From: Cynocephalus volans
Taxonomy: Eukaryota; Chordata; Mammalia; Dermoptera; Cynocephalidae
Direction: 5' to 3'
Assembly: GCF_027409185.1 (NCBI RefSeq)
Contig: NC_084462.1
Coordinates: 88,646,179-88,710,178 of the forward strand
Length of the DNA stretch: 64,000 nt
Of this stretch, positions 50,101-54,424 are shown one piece after another. The notes beneath the pieces were generated by a model. That model ran no database searches. It had not been told where the DNA came from and was given only the letters and a program-made list of their open reading frames with translations. Numbering within the stretch: the first letter of the stretch is position 1; every line of letters begins with the position of its first letter. Made by a program: the position numbers and the translations under genes.

Positions 50101-51880
50101 TATGAGTGAGGGCATGCAGTATTTTTCTTTCTGTGTCTGGCTTATTTCATTTAACATAGTTTTCTCCAGGCTCATCCATGTTGCTGCAAATGGCAGAATT
50201 TCATTTTTATTTATGGCTGAGTAGTATTCCATTGTATATATACCACATTTTCCTTATATAATTTTATATACCATAAATATAATATGTAATCATTTCTGAT
50301 AGAAAAATGTTCATGGTTCATTCAATAAAATTAAATATATTAATATATTACAGAATTCTCCCCTTCCCCCCCATTCCCCCTCCCCCCTGCCCCCCAAAAC
50401 CATGGAGATCATAAAAGATCACTTAACAGCAAATTTGAGCACTGCTGGATTAGGTGACAATATTAGTTTTGTATTGCTACTGTAACAAACTATCATTAAT
50501 TTAGGGTCTTAAACAACAGAAGTTTATTCTCATAGTTATGAAGGCCAGAAGTCCAAAATGAGTCACGTGAGGCTAAAATGAAAGTGTCTGCAGAGATGGT
50601 TTCTTTAGGAGGCTCCAGAGTAGAATGCATTCCTTGCCTCTTCTAGCTTCTTTTGGCTGCCCATATTCCTAGGCTGTGGTTGCACCACTCCAATCTCTCC
50701 CTCTGCTGTCACACAGCCTCTTGCTCTTCTGTAGGCAAATTTTTTCTCCACCTTCCTCTTATAAGGACACTTATGATTACATTTAGAGCCCACAGGATAC
50801 CCAAGATAATCTCCCCATCTCAAAATCTTGAATTTAATCACACCTGCAAAACCCTTTCACCTTATAAGTTAAATTTCACAGGTTCCAGTGGTTAGAATGT
50901 ATATATTTTTTGGACTATTATTCTTTCTACCATGGTGATTTCTAAGGGCCCTTAAATCCTAAAATTTCACACAATTAAGGGCTTAATGTGTGATTGTAAA
51001 TACTTATCTGAATGCATATTACCAAAATAGTGATATAAATTTGTCTTTATAAAAATACATCTTTCTATGTCTAGTCACTGCCTGAGAGGAATTCAGTAGT
51101 TTAGGGATTTGAAAGCTGATAGGATACTTGTAGTACCGTTTATTTGCTGATATTTGATTATGGTTTTAACATGTGAAATATACTGATTAAGGGCTGACCC
51201 CGTGGCTCACTCAGGAGAGTGCGGCTCCGGGAGCGCAGCGGCGCTCCTGCCGCTAGTTTGGATCCTATATAGGGATGGCCGGTGTGCTCACTGGCTGAGC
51301 GCGGTGCAGGTGACACCAAGCCAAAGGTTGTGATCCCATTATCAGTCACAAAAAAGGAAAAAAAAAGAAAAAGAAAAAAGAAATATACTGATTAAAATAT
51401 ATAAACTCACCTAAGCAAACTTCAATTATTTTAAAGTGTACTTTTTATTAAGATGACCCATATGTATCACTTTCTAAAAGAGGATAGCAATAGCAAGGTT
51501 AAATGACATAAATGGATAATCATCAAACCTTATCTTAATTTTTAACTTTATGCTTTATCTAAGTTAAATTTTTTCCCAAATGCTAACAGTCAGATTGACT
51601 TAATTTTCAACTCTTTTTTGTTCAAAATGACCAAAAGCAAGCTATCAGAAAAAAAGGGACATATACATTTCACAAACTGAATAATCATTTGTTGGTAGTT
51701 AAGATATATTACATAAAATATAAAATTAATCTAATATGACTGTATTTTGATAGGTGTATCCTGATTGTTTAGCACAAGCTATCTATGCAACATTCCAGGA
51801 AGCATTTCCAGAATCTAGTAAACTTTTTGATGATGAATTTAAAGAAGATCTAGGGAATAACATTTTCCTTTGGTTGTCAG
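11678..51880 (+). CDS. FAM227B: FAM227B, N-terminal nine coding exons (spliced, incomplete at 3' end)
   Basis: Nine exons join in frame: 48, 54, 232, 68, 36, 105, 99, 102 and 127 nt, 871 nt in all, or about 290 codons plus one base. Each has an AG acceptor and GT donor, and the split codon between exons 3 and 4 (A|GT, Ser) closes correctly. Recognisable stretches are [60 protein letters not shown] and [11 protein letters not shown]. The FWWWF run defines the FWWh/FAM227 family, and the rest matches my memory of human FAM227B (about 508 residues). The C-terminal ~210 residues lie beyond 64000. The molecular function is not established; expression is known mainly from testis and ciliated tissue. 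No signal peptide or membrane segment is visible. The start is the ATG at 11678 in a good context (CACCATGG). The introns are almost entirely mobile-element debris. FAM227A is the only close alternative and fits less well. Confidence 0.93.
11726..12439. other. intron 2, 5' part
   Basis: Unique-looking sequence ending in an AT-rich low-complexity tract at about 12375-12425. No repeat is recognised. Confidence 0.4.
12470..12690 (-). mobile_element. MaLR LTR fragment
   Basis: The block 'caatcacctctccaaggctccagttttcaattaccataataggatttcccaccctcttaacagt' in antisense matches the MaLR copies at 29777 and 40029. Only the terminal third remains. Confidence 0.6.
12691..13968. other. intron 2, 3' part with an old 'tattgagtgcctactatgtgcc'-class repeat
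   Basis: About 13110-13310 resembles the common mammalian repeat with a 'ttattcattaa...ttattatgaattgactatgggcca' core followed by 'gagatatgaatctg' and 'gaggccaaagaaggcttcctagaaaa'. The rest is unrecognised. Confidence 0.35.
13969..14022 (+). CDS. FAM227B: FAM227B coding exon 2
   Basis: The acceptor is ttcattag and the donor TGG|gtgagt. The 18 codons read [18 protein letters not shown] in phase 0 on both sides. The [15 protein letters not shown] block is highly conserved in FAM227B. Confidence 0.92.
14228..14466 (+). repeat. local direct duplication, copy 1
   Basis: It is clearly similar, in the same orientation, to 15214-15525. Shared blocks include CACACACCACAGCTA, TTGTTAAATCAGA and AATGTGTTTTCATGTTGAAA. 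The copies lie about 1 kb apart. Confidence 0.8.
14467..15213. other. intron 3, nothing recognised
   Basis: AT-rich intronic sequence between the two duplicated blocks. Confidence 0.4.
15214..15525 (+). repeat. local direct duplication, copy 2 (with SINE inside)
   Basis: Same block as 14228-14466, lengthened by a SINE fragment at 15267-15329. The divergence between copies is substantial (by eye roughly 15-20%), so the duplication, or the underlying ancient repeat, is old. Confidence 0.8.
15267..15329 (+). mobile_element. monomeric tRNA-Ile-derived SINE fragment (3' half)
   Basis: GTTGCTGATAACACCAAGGT, then GGGTTCAATCCC (B box) and GTACCAGCCAGCTGC, then A10. The anticodon-stem and B-box text matches tRNA-Ile (GCTAATAACGCCAAGGTC). 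It is 5'-truncated and older than the dimeric copies. Confidence 0.8.
15526..16164. repeat. intron 3 with old 'tgagcacctactgtgtgccaggca' repeat
   Basis: At 15925-16075 the sequence reads 'aagaaatatttctgagcacctactgtgtgccaggcac...atacctgccctcatggagtt', a very common ancient mammalian repeat. An AT/CA low-complexity tract lies at 15580-15640. Confidence 0.6.
16165..16262 (+). mobile_element. MIR SINE fragment
   Basis: 'agtagtgtagtggttaagaactgaggaggctctggtgtcagattgcc...ttcaagtcac' is the tRNA-like part of MIR. Confidence 0.75.
16263..18484. other. intron 3, mostly unrecognised
   Basis: About 16625-16790 is another 'ccaggtatttttctggacactgg...aacaaaacaggcaaaaatccct' old repeat. A T-rich run lies at 16918-16942. 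No other feature is supported. Confidence 0.4.
18485..18573 (+). mobile_element. mariner-type MITE
   Basis: The left end is GTACTTCAAAAAGTTCGTGG and the right end ATGAATTTTTTGAAGACC, in inverted orientation, about 85 bp apart. They match the terminal inverted repeats of the mariner at 42632-43904. Confidence 0.75.
18574..19311. other. intron 3, unclassified old repeat-like sequence
   Basis: The right part (about 19195-19290, 'ggttttccactgttgaagg...attggaatttgaggtatcaatgtgaactca') resembles 58105-58205, so both belong to one old repeat family I cannot name. A pyrimidine-rich tract lies at 18730-18800. Confidence 0.4.
24589..24996 (-). mobile_element. MaLR solo LTR inserted in the L1
   Basis: Antisense text 'gttgctataacagaatacctaagactgggtaatttataaaga' is the ERVL-MaLR LTR end, and the opposite end lies near 24996. 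The 5-bp duplication AATCC at 24584-24588 and 24997-25001 exactly splits L1 ORF2, which continues on both sides. Confidence 0.85.
26187..26266 (+). mobile_element. mariner-type MITE
   Basis: Ends are GGTACTTCAAAAAGTTCATG and CAAACTTTTTGAAGTCCTC in inverted orientation, inside the 3' region of the long L1. Confidence 0.8.
26313..26396 (+). mobile_element. mariner-type MITE, second in a row
   Basis: A palindromic unit with ends ACAAGAGTACTTCAAAAAG and CTTTTGAAGTACTCTTGT (inverted, few mismatches), flanked by TA-rich sequence. It lies 46 bp after the preceding MITE. Confidence 0.85.
26898..27418. other. intron 3, end
   Basis: No repeat recognised before the exon 3 acceptor. Confidence 0.4.
27419..27650 (+). 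CDS. FAM227B: FAM227B coding exon 3
   Basis: The acceptor is ttttgcag and the donor ACAA|gtaagc. The exon encodes 77 codons plus one base, starting [15 protein letters not shown] and running through [16 protein letters not shown]. It is the longest exon in the window and enters phase 0 from exon 2. Reading through the donor soon meets a stop (TAA at 27674), which supports splicing here. The 13.4-kb intron before it contains a nearly full-length L1. Confidence 0.96.
27651..28456. other. intron 4, 5' part
   Basis: A short (TG)n lies at about 27690-27713. About 28080-28200 looks like an antisense L1 ORF2 fragment ('aattatattgattaaaacttccagcatag...attcttgtcttattcctgattta'). An open stretch at 27800-28294 has no splice or homology support and is treated as chance. 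Confidence 0.45.
28457..29400 (+). pseudogene. NUMT: cytochrome b (3' two thirds), tRNA-Thr, tRNA-Pro, D-loop edge
   Basis: Mitochondrial gene order is kept. Cytochrome b text runs from AGAAACCTGAAACATTGG (about 28474) through TTCATTTCATCCTACCCT-type wording, ATCCAGCCAGTAGAAAACCC, and TTGAAAACAAATTCCTCAAA then TGA (Trp in the mitochondrial code). tRNA-Thr (about 29257-29316, CTTGTAAACCAAAAAAGGAG) and tRNA-Pro on the opposite strand (about 29318-29387) follow. The high-C, TGA-containing coding style differs from the flanks. Frameshifts, nuclear-code stops and a small deletion near 28710 show it is dead. Confidence 0.95.
29401..29776. repeat. AT/CA-rich low-complexity tract after the NUMT
   Basis: 29430-29590 consists of ATAATTATA, TGTGTATA and ACACAC runs. 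The rest is unrecognised. Confidence 0.5.
29777..30195 (-). mobile_element. MaLR LTR
   Basis: Antisense order: 'gttgctcataacaaaatacctgtaactgggta...tttggaggctggg...ctggtgagggccttg...tttcccaccctcttaacactgtta...gtttccagtacatgaa'. It is closely parallel to the copy at 40029-40455. Confidence 0.8.
30196..30569. other. intron 4, end
   Basis: No recognised feature before the exon 4 acceptor. Confidence 0.4.
30570..30637 (+). CDS. FAM227B: FAM227B coding exon 4
   Basis: The acceptor is tttctcaag, a less common AAG site, and the donor is ATG|gtatgg. The first two bases complete the Ser codon split from exon 3, followed by [16 protein letters not shown] and a basic run KKKKIM. The 68-nt length restores phase 0 for exon 5. 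The lysine-rich tail matches the same place in human FAM227B. Confidence 0.9.
30638..31379. other. intron 5, 5' part
   Basis: Very AT-rich, possibly very old L1, not assignable. Confidence 0.3.
31380..32960 (-). mobile_element. old L1 (L1ME-like), reverse orientation
   Basis: Antisense L1 3' wording such as 'tgtgaacatatttggagctaaa', 'aaatttccagaagtggaactactggg' (31592), then ORF2 text 'ccatctggtgtttatttttgcgtaagg' (32161). No ORF survives. Confidence 0.65.
33165..33208 (+). repeat. (TG)n microsatellite
   Basis: About 22 TG units with one interruption, directly abutting the MER2 element. Confidence 0.95.
33211..33507 (+). mobile_element. MER2 (Tigger-type MITE)
   Basis: It starts CAGTCTTCCCTTGG, contains 'gattggtttcaggacc', 'agataccaaaatctgtggat' and 'tataaaatggcacagtattt', and ends ACGGAGGCTGACTG. 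TA target dinucleotides flank both ends (33209-33210 and 33508-33509). Confidence 0.92.
33510..34072. other. intron 5, nothing recognised
   Basis: No supported feature. Confidence 0.4.
34073..34221 (-). mobile_element. dimeric tRNA-Ile-like SINE (CYN type)
   Basis: Antisense of the copy at 1342: T/G-rich tail at 34073-34096, CACTCAGCCAGTGAGTGCAC, TAGGATCCGAACCCACGG (B-box side), and the 5' end at GCGCCACGGGCTGAGCCC. No clear target duplication is seen. Confidence 0.88.
34222..34551. other. intron 5, low-complexity
   Basis: AT-rich with a TATG/TGTG tract at 34440-34495. Confidence 0.4.
34552..34985 (+). repeat. LTR-like old repeat, unclassified
   Basis: GC-balanced block ending 'ctcagagtctattcccagggaacagaa', a typical end of several mammalian LTRs. 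I cannot assign the family. Confidence 0.4.
35033..35157 (+). mobile_element. L2 3'-end fragment
   Basis: 'gaaccatgactagcttgagggcagtgaccatctttgtattcccagtgcctaacgcag' matches the conserved L2 3' end. Confidence 0.7.
35158..35240 (+). repeat. (TA)n(CA)n microsatellite
   Basis: TATATATA then ACACACAC runs, about 170 bp upstream of the 36-nt exon 5. Confidence 0.9.
35331..35366 (+). CDS. FAM227B: FAM227B coding exon 5 (36-nt microexon)
   Basis: The acceptor is tgttttccag and the donor GAG|gtattt. It has twelve codons, [12 protein letters not shown], phase 0 on both sides. Its small size and acidic content make it easy to miss. It is supported by the clean splice sites, the open frame and agreement with the family sequence at this point. 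Confidence 0.9.
35833..35937 (+). CDS. FAM227B: FAM227B coding exon 6
   Basis: The acceptor is ctttctag and the donor GAT|gtatgt. Its 35 codons begin [20 protein letters not shown] and continue [15 protein letters not shown], phase 0. It begins the conserved FWWh region. The intron separating it from exon 5 is only 466 bp and free of recognised repeats. Confidence 0.95.
35938..36974. other. intron 7, 5' part
   Basis: No exon or repeat recognised. Confidence 0.4.
36975..37495 (+). mobile_element. hAT-type MITE (MER family)
   Basis: The left part reads 'caatagctactagccaaatgtggttatt...gaaaggtgactagtg' and the right end 'tatgtggctcatattaaattgctattggacagtgctagtct'. This is the familiar 'agccacatgtggct...ttggacagtgc' element. 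The middle is AT-rich. Confidence 0.65.
37590..37688 (+). CDS. FAM227B: FAM227B coding exon 7 (FWWWF core)
   Basis: The acceptor is tttccatag and the donor AAG|gtataa. Its 33 codons read [20 protein letters not shown] followed by [13 protein letters not shown]. The FWWWF run is the family signature after which the FWWh domain is named. This exon gives the strongest single identification in the window. Confidence 0.97.
37730..37802 (-). mobile_element. tRNA-Ile-half insertion without poly(A), 17-bp TSD
   Basis: Perfect 17-bp direct repeats CACAATTAATTTTTCAG at 37730-37746 and 37786-37802 flank a 39-bp insert. On the - strand the insert reads as the 5' half of tRNA-Ile: GGCCGGTTAGCTCA, then TTTGGCCAGAACATGGTG, stopping near the anticodon stem, with no A tail. 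The 5' extension GCTGG is shared with the colugo-type SINE. It fits the class of tailless tRNA/SINE retropseudogenes. It lies 41 bp past the exon 7 donor. Confidence 0.85.
37803..38419. other. intron 8, 5' part
   Basis: No repeat recognised. Confidence 0.4.
38420..39730 (+). mobile_element. L1 ORF2 (5' half) fragment split by a MaLR LTR
   Basis: ORF2 wording: 'ggtcaatccatcaagatgacata' (38488), then after the LTR 'acaacagcagagtacgcactcttctcaagtgcacat' (39130), to 'gaagccaaaagctggttctttgag' (39676). The reading frame is destroyed. Confidence 0.8.
38763..39145 (-). mobile_element. MaLR solo LTR inside L1
   Basis: It starts GTCTTAGTCCATTTTTTGCT with 'cagaataccacagattgggtaatttgtaa' and ends '...gtttccaatacatgaactttggggcatatattcaaaccatagca'. 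L1 resumes immediately on both sides. Confidence 0.85.
39731..40028. repeat. possible old L1 remnant
   Basis: 'ggaattgaattgctaggtcgttgggcatggaaatg...attttccaaagtaagtgtacaat' resembles the antisense of old L1/L1ME 3' ends. Weak. Confidence 0.35.
40029..40455 (-). mobile_element. MaLR LTR
   Basis: 'ctgtattcgtcagttttctgttgcttataacagaatacc' through 'cccatcctcttaacactgttacatgggggtcaagtttctagtacatgaac' to 'cacagca'. Same family as 29777-30195. Confidence 0.8.
40475..40558 (+). mobile_element. mariner-type MITE
   Basis: Ends GGACTTCAAAAAGTTCATGG and CCATGAACTTTTTGAAGTAC are nearly perfect inverted repeats around a short AT-rich core. Confidence 0.85.
40559..42630 (+). mobile_element. L1 ORF2 and 3' UTR, internally deleted
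   Basis: L1 text resumes at about 40585, jumps near 40740 (internal deletion), and continues through reverse transcriptase to the C-terminal region at 42310 and the 3' UTR. It includes a TTTTA-rich insertion at 40970-41002. The mariner element splits its 3' end, and the last about 70 bp continue at 43907-43980. Confidence 0.85.
42632..43904 (+). pseudogene. dead mariner transposon with transposase remnants
   Basis: It is about 1.27 kb, the usual mariner size, flanked by TA (42630-42631 and 43905-43906). Ends GGAGACTTCAAAAAGTTCA and AACTTTTTTTAAGTCCCCT are inverted repeats. The transposase is broken. A helix-turn-helix region (around 42830-43015, ending GRLSTSIR) and a catalytic region (43255-43700) with [15 protein letters not shown] and LDLTPFDFF can be read across frameshifts and stops. 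The second catalytic Asp of the D,D34D triad is Asn (HHNNA instead of HHDNA), so it could not act even without the frame breaks. It sits in the 3' UTR of an L1, so it is younger than that L1. Confidence 0.9.
43907..43980 (+). mobile_element. 3' end of the mariner-split L1
   Basis: 'gttgtaccccataaaaataaaaaattatttgtcaatc' continues the L1 3' UTR after the transposon. Confidence 0.75.
43985..44905 (+). mobile_element. 5'-truncated L1 3' end
   Basis: Begins at 'tgcaaaggacttgaacagacatttctgaaaag' (ORF2 C-terminal part) and ends TTATTTGTCAATTAAAAATA. Tandem to the previous L1. Confidence 0.85.
44906..45372 (+). mobile_element. L1 ORF2 fragments, rearranged
   Basis: 'acacattaaggaactagaaaaagaagaacaaactaaa' then 'gagcattaccttgataccaaa' and 'cttttgaagcatacacaaaacattt'. 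The pieces are out of normal spacing, indicating internal deletions. Confidence 0.65.
45373..46312. other. intron 8, late part
   Basis: A probable MIR fragment lies at about 45690-45830 ('ggaggcctggattgtatctgactc...taaccttaaataattctcttagc'). The rest is unrecognised. Confidence 0.4.
46313..46420 (+). repeat. old 'tgccaagcactatgctaagg' repeat
   Basis: The common mammalian 'tcatcaaatatttgtatgatttctgtgtgccaagcactatg' motif. Confidence 0.55.
46452..46565 (-). mobile_element. MIR-like fragment
   Basis: 'gcagatgaggaaactgagac...aatgcagctaatgaataacaggcc...gtctgcatgattccaaaacccatg' is the MIR core in antisense, ending about 100 bp before exon 8. Confidence 0.65.
46672..46773 (+). CDS. FAM227B: FAM227B coding exon 8
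   Basis: The acceptor is ttttttaag and the donor CAG|gtaaac. Its 34 codons encode [20 protein letters not shown] then [14 protein letters not shown], phase 0. The 9-kb intron before it is filled by L1, MaLR and mariner insertions. Confidence 0.96.
46774..47100. other. intron 9, start
   Basis: No recognised feature. Confidence 0.4.
47101..47303 (-). mobile_element. dimeric tRNA-Ile-like SINE with 15-bp TSD
   Basis: Perfect TATAATGAATCTTTT repeats at 47101-47115 and 47289-47303. It is a full dimeric unit in antisense with linker TCCCTATATAGGACCCGAAC and a T-rich tail on the left. Confidence 0.93.
47304..47749. other. intron 9
   Basis: No recognised feature. Confidence 0.4.
47750..47888 (+). 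mobile_element. MIR SINE fragment
   Basis: 'aatctactactaaatgacctgggtgatcttggcaacccactcaacctctcaggttcac' matches the MIR core. Confidence 0.7.
47889..48252. other. intron 9
   Basis: No recognised feature. Confidence 0.4.
48253..49180 (-). mobile_element. solo LTR of an endogenous retrovirus (ERV1-like)
   Basis: On the - strand the right end holds 'ctgagataggaggtg...', a GGGTTATATAACCC TATA-like box lies at about 48951, and the 3' end reads '...gacacccagacccgacctctgaca'. No internal viral genes are present, only the LTR. Three to four degenerate ~85-bp repeats ('aagtaagtttgatacaaa...' units near 48465, 48540 and 48620) enlarge the R/U5 side. The class is inferred from length and layout, and edges are good to about 20 bp. 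Confidence 0.7.
49181..49844. other. intron 9
   Basis: No recognised feature. AT-rich. Confidence 0.4.
49845..50260 (-). mobile_element. 5'-truncated L1 3' end, reverse orientation
   Basis: The 3' UTR with a C-rich tract (antisense of G-rich, 49935-49965) and a CTTT-rich tract precede ORF2 end text 'ccaggctcatccatgttgctgcaaatggc' and 'tgagtagtattccattgtat'. The 3' UTR matches the L1 at 59815. Confidence 0.8.
50261..50463. other. intron 9, low-complexity C-run
   Basis: A C-rich tract lies at 50362-50395. It is otherwise unrecognised. Confidence 0.4.
50464..50935 (-). mobile_element. MLT1-type MaLR LTR
   Basis: Antisense: 'ttgtattgctactgtaacaaactatc...aaacaacagaagtttattctcatag...ggccagaagtccaaaatgag...cttataaggacac...catctcaaaatc'. 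Confidence 0.75.
51175..51395 (+). mobile_element. dimeric tRNA-Ile-like SINE with 16-bp TSD
   Basis: GAAATATACTGATTAA at 51175-51190 and 51380-51395 flank a complete dimer. Unit 1 begins GGGCTGACCCCGTGGCTCAC and has TTTGGATCC. The linker is TATATAGGGATGGCCGG. Unit 2 has GCTCACTGGCTGAGCG and GACACCAAGCCAAAGGTT, then an A-rich tail. This is the most complete SINE copy in the window. Confidence 0.94.
51754..51880 (+). CDS. FAM227B: FAM227B coding exon 9 (last in window)
   Basis: The acceptor is ttttgatag and the donor TCAG|gtatga. It encodes [20 protein letters not shown] and [20 protein letters not shown] then LS, plus one base of the next codon. It leaves in phase 1, so the gene must continue with a phase-compatible exon beyond 64000. 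None of the remaining 12 kb resembles the next FAM227B segment. Confidence 0.95.
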
Positions 51881-52396
51881 GTATGAATATATCATTTAAG
51901 TATTCATTATTTTGGTTTCTAAAATTTTTGGATTGCAGTATTTTGTTTACTCCAGTCAATAAATTGATAGTTCTTTGTCTTACAAAACATGCCACACTGA
52001 TGTCTGCTTTTAAAAAATAGTGATTATTTGTTTTCTTCTGAAAATCGTTACACCAAAATTAATTGTTAACTTGAGAAGCCAAATAATTTTACAAGCAGTA
52101 GAATTATTATAAAAAACTGAATTGCCACAGAAATAAAGTCATACCGTATTATATACTATATTTGAAAGGTAAATATTTTAAGCTGGTTTTGGAACACTAC
52201 TTATGTTTTTATAGCAAATATATTAGGAAGGATAAATTATAGTATTGAGTTTCTCATAAAACATATAAACATTAATCAAGGAAAACCTGTTTTTTGAATC
52301 ATTGTATATGTCTAGGAAGGAGTAGTAGGACTGAAAAGCTAAAGAGAAGTAAAACTCTGTCCTAGAGCATTTAGCTAGAGATTTTGGGACTCACAT
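51881..52396. other. intron 10, start
   Basis: No recognised feature. Confidence 0.4.
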
Positions 52397-52798
52397 GCTA
52401 TGGTATGATTTCCCCCCATGCTCATGTTGGAGCTTAATCTTCAACACAGCACTTGAAAGGTGGGACATTTAAGAGGATATTAGACCGTGAGGGCCATGCC
52501 CTCATGAAGAAATTAATCCATTCATGGATTAATGGGTTAATGGATTAATGAGTTATTGGGGAAAAGACTGGTGGCTTTATAAGAAAAGAAGCACATTAGT
52601 GTGCTTTTGCTCAGCCCTCACCATGCATCATAGCAAGACTCTGTAAAGAGTCCCCACCAGGAGGAAGGCCCTTACCAAATATGCCCCCTTGGCCTTGGAC
52701 TTCCCAGCCTCCAAAACCATAAGAAATAAATTTTATTCTTTATAAATTACCCAGTTTCAGGTATTCTGTTATAAGCCGCAGAAAAGGCCTAATACATT
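52397..52798 (+). mobile_element. MaLR solo LTR
   Basis: Starts near 'tgctatggtatgatttcccccc' and ends 'aattacccagtttcaggtattctgttataagccgcagaaaaggcctaataca'. An AATAAA lies at about 52726. A short ATGGATTAATGGGTTA duplication is seen at 52522-52553. Confidence 0.8.
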
Positions 52799-53229
52799 GG
52801 GTTTAAAACTAAGGTATAAAAATATAGTTTCATATTCCTGAAGTGACCTCCAAACTTTTTTTTCTAAGACTATTACACTATTATGAACTACCAGAAGCTA
52901 TTGATTGTTTTCATATAGTTCTTCTTGTAAGTATTTCAGTTTAAATGTTAACTAATATTTTTAAGCTTCTTTGTGTTGATTCTTACTAACAAAATAATTT
53001 CTATAAGAAAATATTTCATATTTTAAAAAGGGAGCCCTTGAGAGGTAAAGACTGGGAAATAGCCCTGAGAAACCCCCAACCCACACACACACAGAAATAA
53101 TATCTTGCTAATTATATAAAATGATCCAGCTAATTCAAATACAATAAATAAATGGAATAATCGCAGCATTCAACAAAGATACTATAAGAAAAAATTTTGA
53201 TGAAGAGCAGAAAGATGTCCTACAGACCT
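52799..53229. other. intron 10
   Basis: No recognised feature. Confidence 0.4.
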
Positions 53230-53410
53230 GTGATGATCTGAATTGTGTCTCCTCCCAAATTCATATGTTGAAGTGAAGTCCTAACCCCTAGTACACCTCA
53301 GAATTTGACTGTATTTGAAAATAGGGCCTTTTAAGAAGTACTTAAGGTTAAATGAGATAATATGAGTGGGACCTAATCCAATAGGACTGCTGTCCTTATA
53401 AGAGGGAGAG
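53230..53410 (+). mobile_element. MLT1-type LTR, 5' part (split)
   Basis: 'gatctgaattgtgtctcctcccaaattcatatgttgaag...ctaatccaataggactgctgtccttataagagggagag'. It continues at 57340 after a 3.9-kb nested insertion. Confidence 0.85.
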
Positions 53411-54424
53411 AGGAGTGACATGAGCAAGATGTTGGAGTAGGAGATACCAGCCTTTTTCTTCCCCAACAAAAACAATAGTCAGCTATCCATGAACAATAGC
53501 AGCCCTGAGATGGCTGAAGAGTTCATTTAAGAACCTTCTGCAAAGCAACAAAAAATGGTGTAACCACACAAGAAGGGTTACGGGGGAGATTTGCATATGT
53601 GAAACATGTGGAGACAGCTAGGAATAAAGAAGGGTGGAGGCTCTCAGAATCAGTCATGTGGTCCCCAATGAGCCTTTGTTGCCAAAGTCCTCAATAGCCC
53701 CTGCAGCAGCCACAAATTCCCTGAATATTTCACAGGGGATGTCCCCTTAGAGTTCATCAATGTGGACTTCAGCAGCCTGCTCCACAGAGGACACTGACAA
53801 CTTTTGCCACTAAGATAACCAGCAGCCATTGCTGTTGTGGGCCCCCTGGAGAGGGAGATGGTGCTGTGCTCCCACCCCAATAAGGCACTGTTGTTGTGAT
53901 GACCCCAGGACAAGGGTTGGGGCCACTCTGCACAGACCTGCACTCTAGGCATCACTTCTGCGGCAGCAGTGTGCATGCCCATGTCTCATACACTAAAGCC
54001 ACTGCCACAGAGAACTAGGCTGGACCCTGGACCTTGGATCCACTGTCACTCCACACAGTGGATCTGCACTCCAGACTCCAGCTCCACAGCTGCTTTATGA
54101 GTGCCTGTGATGTGGACACCAGAGCCACCGTTGCAGCAGGCACATCTGCACCACACACTGCAGAGCAACAGTAAATCTGCACATGCTCATGCTCCAGACC
54201 CCAGATCTTAGGGCAAACATTAACACTTAGGACACCAGAGCCACCGTCACAATGGGAGCATTCACGCTTCAGATCTTGGAGCTGCCGTAGCTCTGCATGC
54301 ATCCACGCTCCAGACCTCATCTCCTCAGTGGTGCAAAAGTGTCTTCACCTCACATACCATTACCAATGCTACAGGAGGGGCACCTGCACCCTAGGAACCG
54401 ATGCCACTGCAGCTAGTGACCTTC

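Noticed and set aside
52800..52815. 'GGTTTAAAACTAAG|gtataa' as the next FAM227B exon
   Set aside because: The few bases fit the expected phase, but there is no acceptor upstream (a MaLR LTR end lies there) and the match is too short.
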